Origin: Arachnopeziza araneosa
Lineage: Eukaryota > Ascomycota > Leotiomycetes > Helotiales > Arachnopezizaceae
Length of the DNA stretch: 64,000 nt
Direction: 5' to 3'
Assembly: GCA_003988855.1 (NCBI GenBank)
Contig: QYAI01000002.1
Span: forward strand, 86,341-150,340
The notes under the pieces were generated by a model. The model was given only the letters and a program-made list of their open reading frames with translations, made no database searches and had not been told where the DNA came from. Positions 25,011-35,539 of the stretch are shown piece by piece (positions within the stretch are counted from its first letter, which is position 1; each line of letters begins with the position of its first letter). A program made the position numbers and the translations under genes.

Positions 25011-25898
25011 GAGATATCTGGATCAACGAGAGCTTCTGACGCCCAACCTCGGCGTGAATTGAATTTAAAACGGGGCTTGCGTTCTTTTCTAGGCCTTCAA
25101 ATTTGTCTTTTTCGGTAAGAGGAATCAAGAAATCATTATGTTTTTAAAGTCTGTCTCCATCGGATCGTTCGGGGTCAGGAGTAGAGGGATTGCTGAACGA
25201 GAATAACTTAATCTTCGACACCATCTAGAATATCAAGGAAGTCCACATCACTTTTCACCCGCCTAAGAGTACATCAATCTTACTGCAGTTTTGAGACATC
25301 CCATAAAGTTCTCCACCGTATCTATCATTATACGTGCTCGTCATTCCCGCCGGTTAAACTTCCTCTCGCTCCTCTCGTGCCCAGCGTACGCGCTCCGGCT
25401 CTTCGCCCTTGTCCGTGCCCAGTGAAAGCGCTCTGTCCCTTCTCCCTGGCGTGCCGTTCTGCGTGTGGTAGGACGTGACGGTTGTGCGGCTCAGGATCCA
25501 TGCTGCACGCTCCATCCCAAGCCGCTCTTTCGATTCGTGAATGCCTTTGCCACTCCGAGTAGCATCTTAAAGTCGAGACGCTCCGGGGGCTCTGGGGCTT
25601 GTTCTTCGTACTGTGAATGTCGAAAGGCTTCTGCGGCTCTCAAACCCTCCCGTCGCAGGTTCAAAGACGAACTGACTCGACAACTTTCAGGCCCTCCGGC
25701 CGCAGGTTCAATGTCGAACTCACTCTGCAACTTTAAGCCCCGCGGTCGCGAGTTCAGAGTCAAACCGGCTCTGCGACTTTGATAGATCTTTACCGAGAGT
25801 CGAATTCAAATTCCACGGTGTTTTACATGTTTTTGTACTGTACAGAACTAAGATTACAATAGTACAGACTATATATCAGTTTCTCCCAGGGCCGTTAA
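25011..25898. other. Intergenic with GC-rich repeat island
   Basis: This region lies between the ends of the 2EXR gene and the phosphate transporter gene, which converge here. Its left part is ordinary sequence. From about 25370 to 25785 it becomes GC-rich and holds imperfect tandem repeats (separate entry). Frames through it on both strands follow the repeat and are not called. Confidence 0.55.
25371..25785. repeat. Imperfect minisatellite island, periods about 37 and 47 bp
   Basis: Two decayed tandem arrays lie together. The left one repeats a unit beginning CGTGCCCAG at 25376 and 25414, with a weaker copy (CGTGCCG) near 25450. The right one has three copies of about 47 bp starting near 25645, 25692 and 25738. 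Each begins with CCCTCC- or CCCGCGG-like sequence, then CGCAGGTTCA or CGCGAGTTCA, and ends with CTGCAACTTT-like sequence. The island is more GC-rich than its flanks. I see no transposon ends or coding potential. Confidence 0.6.
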
Positions 25899-28674
25899 TC
25901 ATCCCAGGTGCCCCCCTCCACCCTCTTCACCTCCTAGCGCCCCGCTCATTGCAGCATATCTTCCTCTCTCCATGCCATCCATCGGCATCATCTCTGTTTC
26001 TCTCCTACCCTCTCCGTCATTACCGTGCTCGCTTCCATCCCTGCTACGTATATTTCTTTTCCGCCGTCCTTCCCACCTCGCGGTAATCCATTCCCAGGGT
26101 TCTCGATCGTCAATCCACAACAGAGCTTCCCAGACCCATCTTAGAGCCCACGCAGCAACGTCCCAACACCGCCTAAAAGCCCTGGCTCGCCTAGACCTCT
26201 GAAAATCAGGATTCTCTAATCCTTCGGCCCATTTTTCCAGCGTCTTCACTTTTCCTTCATGTGGAAGCCAAGCCCAAGTAGCTCCAAGCCCGATGAGCAT
26301 GAAAGTTGAGAAGCTGTTATTCAGTTCTGCTGTCAGCCTTCTTTCCTCGATCGATAGGAAAAGAAATCGCGGAAGGGATGTGGGACGAGGAGTGAAAAGA
26401 ATGGAGAGACAAACATGAGCAAAGAATAAGGCAACCATCGCTGCACGTATTTGTAGTCGACCTTTCGGCCGTCGGGATCATGACCGTAATTTATATAGGC
26501 TAGAAAGAGCTGGGCTATAACAGACCCCAATTTTCCGGACGCTGCTGAGAGACCGTGACAGAGACCTCGATAGCGAGTTGGGAATAACTCTGCTGGTACC
26601 TGTGTACGAGTTGTCAGTTTAGTGGGTCACAAGGGATTGAGGGATAACGCACGATATACGTTGTTACATTAGGCCCAAAATTGAAGAAAATCTGGCATAG
26701 AATGTACAAAACGACGACTGCAGCTTGCCCTCCCACATTATATAGATGCTCAAAGCTAGCTCCGATAACAATGAAGAGTATAAAAAGCCAAAAAAAGCCA
26801 ATCATCTGGATTTTTCGACGGCCCAAAGTATCTATGGCCATGAAAGTTATAATACAGCCGGTAATGGCCCCAAGAGATACTACAACGAGGGACTCCCAAA
26901 CGTTGTGAACCAGAAGGAAATATATCGAAGGCGATAAAGGAGGACTAGCGCCGTACCATATTATGGAGATAATTTGAGGACTGTTCATACCAAGGCCGTA
27001 GAAAGGAAAGCTGTGGAGTTAGCATGGACCTCTAGCTCATAGACAGATAAAAGATTACTCACTCGACACAGAACCAACATAATGAAGTAGCGATGAGAGA
27101 CAGAAAATTTCCCTGTCTCCAGAAATAGTCCTTGAAATCTTCCCACGAAGGTTTGGGTGGTTGGTCTGAAGAGCTAACGGGTAGGGGAGATCTGGATATA
27201 TCGCCTGGCGTCAAAACGGTATGAGCTACTGCAAGGGACGGATCGGGAGCCGGATGATACATGGGTGAGATGTCCGTAGGTGACCTTCGGGCCTCATTTG
27301 ATACTCTCAACCCAGGATCTATCGTAGCCAGCTTGGTGGTAATGATGTTGCTTGGGGGTTGAGTTGCTACAGGACGACGCTTAATTTGATGATTGAAACT
27401 CCCCAGAGGTACGGATTCTTGAGTTTCAGGGGCTGGAATTGGTGGTTCATCACTTGGCACCCCAGATGCAGCTGCTGATGCCTGGCCAGAGGAGACTCGC
27501 CTAACTGGAGCAAGTTCTTCGATGGCCGGCTCGGCTGGGGCAGTATTCGACATTGTTGATGCATGCGAATATCGAATTGGCCAGTGCTGTAACTCCGCAG
27601 CAGCTTTACTACTATCTCGCAAAACGTCTGCAGTATATCTTGGAGATTCGATGATTGTGAGTCGAAACCAAAGAGCAAGGAATGCCGGAATGACACCGAC
27701 ACCAATGGTCCATCTCCAGATGGAATCAAGAGTCTTCTTGCAAGAATCATTGCAGTTTGTTAAAGATGAATCTGAAGGAATTCCATGACGATGCTGAGCT
27801 GCTGCCATGAGTGCTACCAAGGTTGCTGCAAGTTGGCCCAAAGGTTGGCACGTAAACACTGCGGTCAGCATTCTGCCTCGTAAACGTGTAGGGGCAAATC
27901 TAAAAGTTTATCAGCGGCTGTTATCTGAGATTGACTAAAACACCAACTCAGCGCAAATAACGGCACTCAAAGGGTAGCTAAAATAAATGTGTTAGTTTAA
28001 GCGGATTGGTAAAGTAGGAACGAAAGTACTTGCTCTGCACCGATTCCAAATCCTAAAATGAACCTCCAGATCAACAACCAAACGAACACTGACATCGATC
28101 CATTGACTCCATCTGAGGCCATGACCATTCCAAGTGTGGCGCTGATAGTAATAATAAGTTCTACTCCATACATCTTACGCCGTCCCCACACATCAGATGC
28201 CCACCCGAACGCAATCTGACCAATAATTGTTCCACCCAAGGTAACTTTAAATGCATTAGCACTACAGCTAGCTGCAACATATTTAAAGGCTCTGGGATTC
28301 TGAAAGAGTGTGGCGACCTGGGATGAGAAGAAGCCTTACCTACGCTCAGTGCCGTCTGATAGCTATGCGGCATTGTGCCTTTATAGTAAACCATACCAAG
28401 AATCGGTATTACCATGTTAATTGCAAAAATGGAATAGGCGTCTGTGAAGAATCCAACACCGGCAACCACAACCACCCAACTATACTCGGATAGCTTGGCA
28501 TTTTCAAATCTTTTGTAGATATATTTCCGCCGATCGGCTTCCTGCAGAGTATGAGCGAGCAGAGATAAGGTGTCGTAAGCGGAAAAGACTTACACTACGG
28601 CCTTGGAATACTTGATAGGTATCAGCGTAGGGAGGATTGACAACAAGTCTGATGAGACGTCTGAACACTGACAT
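25899..28674 (-). CDS. MFS inorganic phosphate transporter (PHO84 family)
   Basis: A proton-coupled phosphate symporter of the plasma membrane. Eight exons (28594-28674, 28340-28541, 28034-28244, 27948-27977, 27063-27899, 26653-27010, 26415-26599, 25899-26313) sum to 772 residues in one continuous frame. TM1 reads GVGFFTDAYSIFAINMV, followed by the MFS loop ASDVWGRRKMYG. TM4 has GIGADYPLSAV, spanning two introns. TM7 has WFCVDFPFYG and a later helix GPNVTTYIV then PAELFPTRYRG. The Asp-Tyr, Trp-Asp-Tyr and Asn positions known to bind phosphate in this family are all kept. It is longer than the usual 550-600 residues because of a Ser/Pro/Thr-rich central loop of about 150 residues and a basic C-terminal tail. 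Intron 27978-28033 uses a GC donor (GCAAGT). Identity as a phosphate rather than another PHO84-like substrate carrier is inferred. Confidence 0.9.
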
Positions 28675-30044
28675 TCTCACCCGCCCTGAGAGCCTCGTGA
28701 CCTAAATTTGAGGATCGAAGGAAGCTCGCGAGAGGAGCCAGCCCTATGGGGATGGTTCATCCAAAGATCATGTCAAGAACAGGAAATGAATCTTGGATCA
28801 GGCGAGAATGAAAAGCAAGAGACGAGATGAACAAACATCGAATTTCCGCGAGGCTTGACCGGAACCCTTGCAAGTGGCGCCTGCAGTGTCTTGAAGGGAA
28901 GAGGATATCCGAAATAGGAGCAGGTCTTGATCGCTCAACCTCGTGGCAGGCGGGTAGCCGGTCTACATGAACCATTTCTATTTGTCGAGTAGAATACTTT
29001 ATTCCCGTGCAGCTGGATGGACGGGTGAGCACAGAAATCTAGAAAGATGGATCCAGCGCGAACGAAACATGTTGGTGTGATGAAGATGTTGCGTGTTTCG
29101 ATGCAGAGTCGCTCAGAGTTGCAGATGTATAGGCGATGCGACTTGGCAATAATTCAAGCAGTGCTCAATGCCTCTGTAGGGGTGGTATCAAGATATTTTG
29201 GGAGCACACTGGAGGAGAGGATAGTTAGGAGATCTGAGAGAGGAAAGCCAAGCGAGAGCACGTTCCTTGATGCTCCCGTCTCATTCGCCCATTTGCACCA
29301 CCCGAGTCGTTCTTCGATATCTTCGAATCTTTCAGCCTCAATACTGGACAGTCCCAGCAGAATGGGATGCAAGAACACCCAGCTGGTACTATGGCCCAGG
29401 AGAAGAGCGTCTCTGGCAAGGGATGTGAGCCCGGATTGGTGTTGGATACGACCTTGCTGGCAATCACCTCTCCTCATGGGCCACCCTCCTCCTCCTCCTC
29501 CTCCTCCTCCTCCCTCGGACAGGACACCAGCGTGTGATGTGGGAGGGATCGAGGTCCCCCTATGTAGACCCTGGAGAATGCATAAGGCGTGCCACACCAC
29601 CACCCCCCCCCCAACCGTGCACCCCGACTCCCTGAGATCTAGAGCTGCTGGCTGGACTCAATAAAACGTTGACCAGCAATGAGGAAGCGTGACGGCTCTC
29701 CGGGTCCCACCACTCGGTGAGTGTCCCAGGCTGCACTGGCCAGCTCAACAGTGAGGCGCTGCTGCTCCTGCTGCTGCCTCGAATGTCGTCTCATAAGACC
29801 GGCCTTTCTTCTGTTGGGTCTTGCTCAGACAGATACAACAATAAACACTCACGTCAAGCTTCGAGGAGCTCCGAGCAGATGGAGCCATAGCTCCCTGCCT
29901 CCCTCCCTCCCTCCCTCCCCGCTGTCCGCTTCCATGCCGTGCCTTTTCCCCTCTGGGCGGCCAGCCGAATTGGAGCGGCGCCTTCGCTAACTAGGAGTTG
30001 ATCTGACCCCGACGTCGCCTTCCTCAAAGGAAGATCAATGCACC
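28675..30044. other. Intergenic with simple-sequence tracts
   Basis: About 1.4 kb between divergent genes. It carries a (CCT)n tract near 29485-29512, a run of ten C at 29603-29612 and CCCT repeats near 29899-29919. Long frames here on both strands consist largely of translated repeats (poly-Pro or poly-Gly) and are not called. Confidence 0.55.
29485..29512. repeat. (CCT)n microsatellite
   Basis: A nearly perfect trinucleotide tract of about nine CCT units lies in the promoter region upstream of the gene at 30045. It produces spurious poly-proline or poly-glycine frames. Confidence 0.85.
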
Positions 30045-32770
30045 ATGGCCTTTGGCTGGTCAGTGGGCGACCTCATTGCCGGCTTGAAGATTGTCCAAGA
30101 TGTCTGGGCTTCAGTGAACGACGGCTATCTCAATGCCCAGTTTCAGGCGTCCAGCTTCTTCAACGAATTTGCCGATATTACACAGCGTCTTGACGACTGG
30201 AAAACGTACAAGGAGGCCATCTCGCAGAAAGAGAGCCTGGCACAATCTTATCCGGAGCTCAGGGAGCAGTGCGAACTTTTCATCAAGAGGCACTTCCGTC
30301 TAATACAAGAGAGTAATCCTGCGACCGAAACGAAACGAACTGGCCGGAGGACATGGTTGAAGAAAGCTGCTTTCACTCAAGAGCAAGTAGCGGTCCTGTA
30401 CGCCAAGGTAACATGGCCGACCGAACGAGAAACGGCGCGCCATCTCAGGACCGAATTGCAGTACGTCCTCAACCTAGCAATATTTGATCTTGGGCGTGAA
30501 GCAAATATAATTGGGCGAGAGAACCATGTCATGCTTCATTCTTTGGGGTGAGTAATTCCAACTCTAAATCATCTTCTATGCTAAAAAGAAAAAGTCAAGA
30601 CCATAGGGAGCTTGTTGCTTCTTGTCGTGATTTGAGTCGTGGTATCTCTTTCATCATAAAACAGATAACAGATCCATTTGGAGAGATCCATAGACTGAGA
30701 GAGGTTGACAACTCCATACTACGACAATTCGAAAACGCCTTGTCACTTCCTGAAATGATTCAAGCCATTGAAGCTCCTCCTTCCGATAAGAGTCTGCCAT
30801 GGCACAACTCTCTGCAACCCGCATTCCTCGCCCCGGTGAATCGCCCAATGCTCGACGCAAATACTGTAAACGAATTAGCAGATCGGGTTAACAATATTGG
30901 GAAAAGGCTGAAACGAGTTGAGACTTTGGATACAATTAACGAAGGTGGCGCTAACAACGCATCTCCGCCACCAATTGACGAACTTTTACATCGACTCAAG
31001 TGTACAAGAGGTTTTATACAGGACCAAGTTACGGTTATAGCGGATGTAGCTACTCAGCAAGGCCCTGATCATGGAATATCCTCGGGTATCGAAGACCCTG
31101 AAGTTGCACTGAGGTTAGAGTAAGAAGCCCCGGAGTAGATTTTTCCTCTTCCAATCGGACTCCTGAACTTTGAAGATTTGCTGCTCTAGGGGTTGCACTG
31201 ATTCATAGCACGCTCCCTGTAATTTTATCATCAAAACATCCATGAGACAATGGCCCGTTCCAAGGACCAATGCAATATCTATATTGGATGATTTTTGCAG
31301 TCTGTCTTTCTGGAACTGTTCTAAATATCGTTGTTTTATTGGACTCTCTAACCTACTGGGGAGTGAGCTACAAATTAGTGCATCACCTAGTGTTACTCGA
31401 TCTGAGTTAAGCAATGCTAATTTCTCAATCTTCTAGGCTTAATAATTGGAAGAGACTTGGAGAACAGATGGAACAGGAGACGATTCACCATCAATCAAAT
31501 CGCCCTAGACTTTCTTCTCACGCCTCGCCGAGTACACAGTTCTCAACACCGAACCGCTCACCCGCATTATTTTCAAATTCGACAAGTGGATATTTTTCCC
31601 CTCTATCGAGTCCTTCCCTAAGATCAAATAGTCGTCAAGATTCCTTGTATTCTCTTCCTCGACCATACTCTGAATTTCTGGACCGACCAATTCAAGTCAT
31701 TATGTAAGACACGGTACCCAAGATTTTGTCTTTTGATGCTCATGCAATAGTAGTGATTTTCCGTGCCATGAGCTTGATCCAATCTATGGCTTTATCGACG
31801 CAGTCCCAGGTCATAAAGAAGGCGTTCCAAGATCAATCCGTACTATAAGTGGAGATAGAAGAACTACAATCAAACATTTTATTCATTCTTTGAACGCTCG
31901 TGTCAATGACTCACTTTTCATACCTTATTTGGATAATGGAAATGTTGACAGCGATCATCAATTCCGACTTCACTTTCCAGGTTATCATTCCGTGGACATT
32001 GAAAATGCTGGGAACTTAATCCCAACCCCACTTCCGGAGTCGCCCAATTACCAATTTAAAGACGAAGATGGTATTTACATCCGTGCATATTTCTCCTACA
32101 ATGCTAATTTAAAGTAGATTTCAAAGAATTCCAGAAGATTCTTTTGGGCAAGGAAATTAAATGCAACCTGGATACGATATCAATACTTTCCGCCGATGGA
32201 ATCTGCCAATGCCGCGAAGAAAACATCCGTGTTTTACTTGACGAAGAGAAACAGACAAGGCACATCTTGTACTTTAAATCTGGGAAAGAAGGAATGGAGC
32301 ATGAAGAATGGCCCGTGTCGTTATTTGAAGTTCCAAAGGAACCTTTGAAACCCAAGAATCTCAAGGACGAATCAAAGAAGTACCGAACCTTGAAAATTCC
32401 AAGCTACCACGGAAAACCTCTCTCAAATTCTAGAAAGATTTCGCGAGGAAGCACAGGTGGAAGCATTGGGCCAGAGAGCCCAACAGAGTCCTCACATAAG
32501 TCGCGGTCTAAGAAAGGAATGCAAGGCATCGAGATCGAATTTTATAATTACCAAGGCAAGTTACGACAAGCCAGAACGACTAAGACATAAGAGCTGACGG
32601 ATATAGATTGTCACAAGTTCTGGACTGAGTTTACAGCCAAAGATGTCACTCTTCCGAACGAGGTGTCTTTCAACCCCGTTCATGGTCAAGATCGTAGACG
32701 AAGTATGGTTGAAAGATCGCCTTGGGATTCATCTCTTGTCGATAGAAGGGGCTCTTACGTGGATCAATAG
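30045..32770 (+). CDS. Six-exon protein with fungal STAND-type N-terminal domain, no NTPase
   Basis: Exons 30045-30547, 30589-31119, 31437-31703, 31754-32070, 32118-32555 and 32607-32770 join in one frame to 739 residues. The N-terminus (FGWSVGDLIAGLKIVQDVW, then an amphipathic helical stretch) resembles the fungal N-terminal domain found on STAND/NLR-like and related proteins. A Ser-rich low-complexity segment follows near residues 350-430. Then come two globular regions: one after IDFPCHELDPIYG, and one with FKEFQKILLGKEI and LLDEEKQTRHILYF. No NACHT or NB-ARC P-loop and no repeat domain is seen, so it is not a full NLR. The last intron (32556-32606) has a GC donor. Intron 31120-31436 is unusually long at 317 bp. 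The first acceptor could be 30588 or 30594, both in frame. Function is unknown. Confidence 0.75.
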
Positions 32771-34159
32771 GAGGCCATTCTTGTTGAACTTCGCTCAAGG
32801 ATACCTTTGATTTGAAAGAGACGGAATTTCCGAGTTCGAGTTTGTAACTCCAACACTTTCCCTCTATCTATAAACATCCGATGTCAACGATTTATACGAG
32901 AATTTAACGACTTTCAGACCGCTCTTTCACACTTCATTGTCACACCGCCGATGCAGCGAATCAGCGTTGTTGATAGTATCACCAAAGGATTTATGATCTA
33001 ACGGTTTCAAGATTCCTCCGTCAAGTTAACTATCAGTGGAGTCTTCTGGGTTGGTTTCACTAGATTGGTGCGGTGTTTGGAGTCTTTTTTTGTTTGTGAG
33101 ATACCCCAATTTAAAAGCACTTTATTTATTCATGTTGCGAGAGTTGAGATTTACATTTTATACTATCCAAAGCAGATGTTGTCTCATCAGTTCTGAGAGA
33201 CTCAGGCCATCCTGAGTTAGTTTTTGAGCTTCAGAGCCTCTGAGACCTCTTGGAAATTATTCAGTCGGGAGAGGCAAGATGAAAGTAATGATGAGGTCAA
33301 CCCGTACATCAAATACTTGCTGTGGCAAGATACTACAACACTAGCGAGAAAGGACCTTCTATACGCTAGCTTACCTCCTAGTCATCTTTTCCTGCCGTTG
33401 TTGTCAATTTCCATCGATTTATGGGCAACTGCTGAATCTCTTTTCAAACTCACACTCATTGTTTACGTTTAGCATAGCTTTTCCAAAGATATTTATCTCG
33501 CAACAATCTCCCTCATTTAAGAAGCATCAAGTTTGATCCCTCAATCCATATACGTAGCCCTGATTAACCACCAGGTGTCGCACACACCCTGGCTCGTTGT
33601 CAAAAACACTTTCAATTGTCGAATGTTAAATTCAACATTCAAAACAATTCCGAGAGAAAGACTCCAATACTTTGGCTTAGACAATGACCTAGTATTTTTC
33701 AAATCTTACATCCATGTGCATTTGACATTTGTTTAATGGTTCAAAACACAAAAGCCTGCCACGATTTATATCCCCCTAGTAACCTCTGGCGGCTGACATG
33801 CGTAAGCGAGATCTTCCAATGGACGAAATCCACCAACGCCTCCCCCTTAATCTATGTTCAAGATTCTGACTGTATCTCTCCTCTCTCAATTTTATGCAGT
33901 AAGCCTACAATTCCATCTCGTTCACGCCAAATTCACGTCATGTCTTACTCTCGCCGACCATAAACAGGCTTTCACCGTGAGAAGGAGCGAGAAATATACG
34001 TAAACTTCAACATCACTGTAACGTAGCTTCATCAGCATGAACAAGCGATTTACAGATCTCTTTCGATCCATAAAACCCGAGTCCCTTTCCCATCCTCATC
34101 TGTAAAATCACCCGTTTTCCACTTCTCCATCTCCTCTCCGTCTCCTTACCTGCATCAAA
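32771..34159. other. Intergenic
   Basis: Nearly 1.4 kb with no recognisable gene. Frames here lack ATG starts or family features. The last 100 bp are pyrimidine-rich (TTCTCCATCTCCTCTCCGTCTCC) and form the leader of the secreted cysteine-rich protein. Confidence 0.5.
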
Positions 34160-34540
34160 ATGAAGCTCTCAACGCCCCTCCTCGTCCTCTCGCTGGCCCT
34201 CTCCACCTCGGCAAGCCAGCCGCCACTCGCCGAACGCGCCCCCGCGAGCAGCGCGGCGGCGCTCTTTGCGCGCGAGGCGCTGGTCGGCTGCGGGCAGACG
34301 TGCACGTCCAGCGCGGAGTGCGTGGGCAGCTGTCCCTTCTGCGAAGGGAGCCGCGTGAGTTTCTCCCTCGTCTCCTGGGGACACATCTGACGGTGCACAG
34401 TGCGGTTTCCGCTCCGCCGACGTGGCCACGCGCCTCCTCGAGCGCAGGCAGGGCTGCGGGTCCCGCTGTGCCAGTCTCGAGGACTGTCGGAAGGTCGGCT
34501 GTGGCATCTGCCAGCCTGGCGGATCGGTGGGTCTCTTCTC

Positions 34541-34573
<33 letters not shown>

Positions 34574-34663
34574 TTGTGAGGAGGGGGTGGGATGGAGGAA
34601 GAGGGAGGGAGAGGGGAGAGGGGAGAGCTTGCTGACTTGCTGTAGTGTGGATACGGTCCTTAG
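34160..34663 (+). CDS. Small secreted two-module cysteine-rich protein (112 aa)
   Basis: I do not recognise a named family. Three exons (34160-34354, 34401-34526, 34646-34663) give 112 residues. Residues 1-19 form a clear signal peptide (LLVLSLALSTSAS). The rest holds 12 cysteines in two homologous modules, each with six: residues 44-67 (CG-x2-C-x5-C-x3-C-x2-C-x4-CG) and 84-109 (CG-x2-C-x5-C-x4-C-x2-C-x5-CG). An ERR site separates the modules, a possible Kex2-type cleavage point. Each module is interrupted by an intron immediately before its last CG, an equivalent position, which suggests the module was duplicated together with its intron. Small size, secretion and high Cys content fit an effector-like or antimicrobial apoplastic protein, but no function can be assigned. 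Intron 2 contains a (CTTT)n tract. Confidence 0.75.
34540..34571 (+). repeat. (CTTT)n microsatellite in an intron
   Basis: About eight tetranucleotide CTTT units lie inside intron 2 of the cysteine-rich secreted protein gene, followed by a GAGGGA-rich stretch. The intron is therefore likely to vary in length between strains. Confidence 0.85.
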
Positions 34664-35539
34664 TGTGAACGAGAAGCTGGCGAGGGGAGGAGGTGGATCG
34701 TTTGGATGAAATGCCCAGTAGCTGGTTTTCACATTATGCATGGAGCGACTCTTGGAGCTCGCACCTGTCGCATCAACAATGCGATGCTGCGGATCCACCT
34801 GCCTCTGGTAGACAGCAACGCAAAGTTCCCCCCGTGGAAACCCCAATGACATGAAATGTTTTGCTATCCGTAACTCTCGCAGGAGACCTCTGCCCGTGAC
34901 AACCCGCTCTCTCGTAAACCCCGTTCGGCAGCGCGAGTTAAACGAGTGGGATTCAGGAAGAGGAATAGAGGTCAATCGAACGGCGCGGGTGGCGGTTCCC
35001 CCATCCCGCAGATCCTCTCTCAGTGGACGGCCGCCCGTGAATCGCGATACGTGTGGTAAGATTACAGACAGTTCATCGCCTCTCTGCCACGTAGGTGCCC
35101 AACGATGTGCACGTGTATTCTCCGTGTACTGGTAAGCACTAGGGGAGGGAACTTCGAGTAGGAGAATAAGGGAGTGTCGAACGGGAGGTAGCCAGTTTGA
35201 GCAATCATGTGATGGGTCTGTTAGGGGCAGAATGCGGGAGGAGTCTATTGAACGTACTTGATGTAACTGAGGAAAGCTTTCTGCTCAGGCATATAGCATG
35301 AAAAGATTAGACCTGGAAGGGTCAATCCATGATGATTCAGCTGAGCAAAATCTCACGTGAAATGAGCCCATTCTGAAGCTTCGAGCAGCAGCCGCTCAGA
35401 ATCTATGTTCAAAGATTCATTCTTCCGTATGTACATTACAATACAATAAGAAATTTTTGTTAATCTGAAAGCTCTATAGTTTTGAAGATCGCTCAAAGGT
35501 AGTAAAGCCTAAACGCCATGCAATGCTCCTACTCATCAA
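34664..35539. other. Intergenic
   Basis: About 880 bp between the ends of two convergent genes. No coding, RNA or repeat feature is supported. A minus-strand frame crossing 34169-34975 overlaps the secreted-protein gene and is a shadow. Confidence 0.5.

Noticed and set aside
25465..25782. Frames on both strands through the minisatellite
   Set aside because: Their sequence simply follows the tandem repeat; no conserved motif.
29047..29664. 205-codon frame and its antisense frames
   Set aside because: Driven by the (CCT)n and poly-C tracts, giving poly-Pro or poly-Gly.
34169..34975. 268-codon minus-strand frame
   Set aside because: Antisense to the secreted protein exons and rich in Arg/Ser/Pro from a GC-rich region; the plus strand has a signal peptide and splice sites that conserve the Cys modules.
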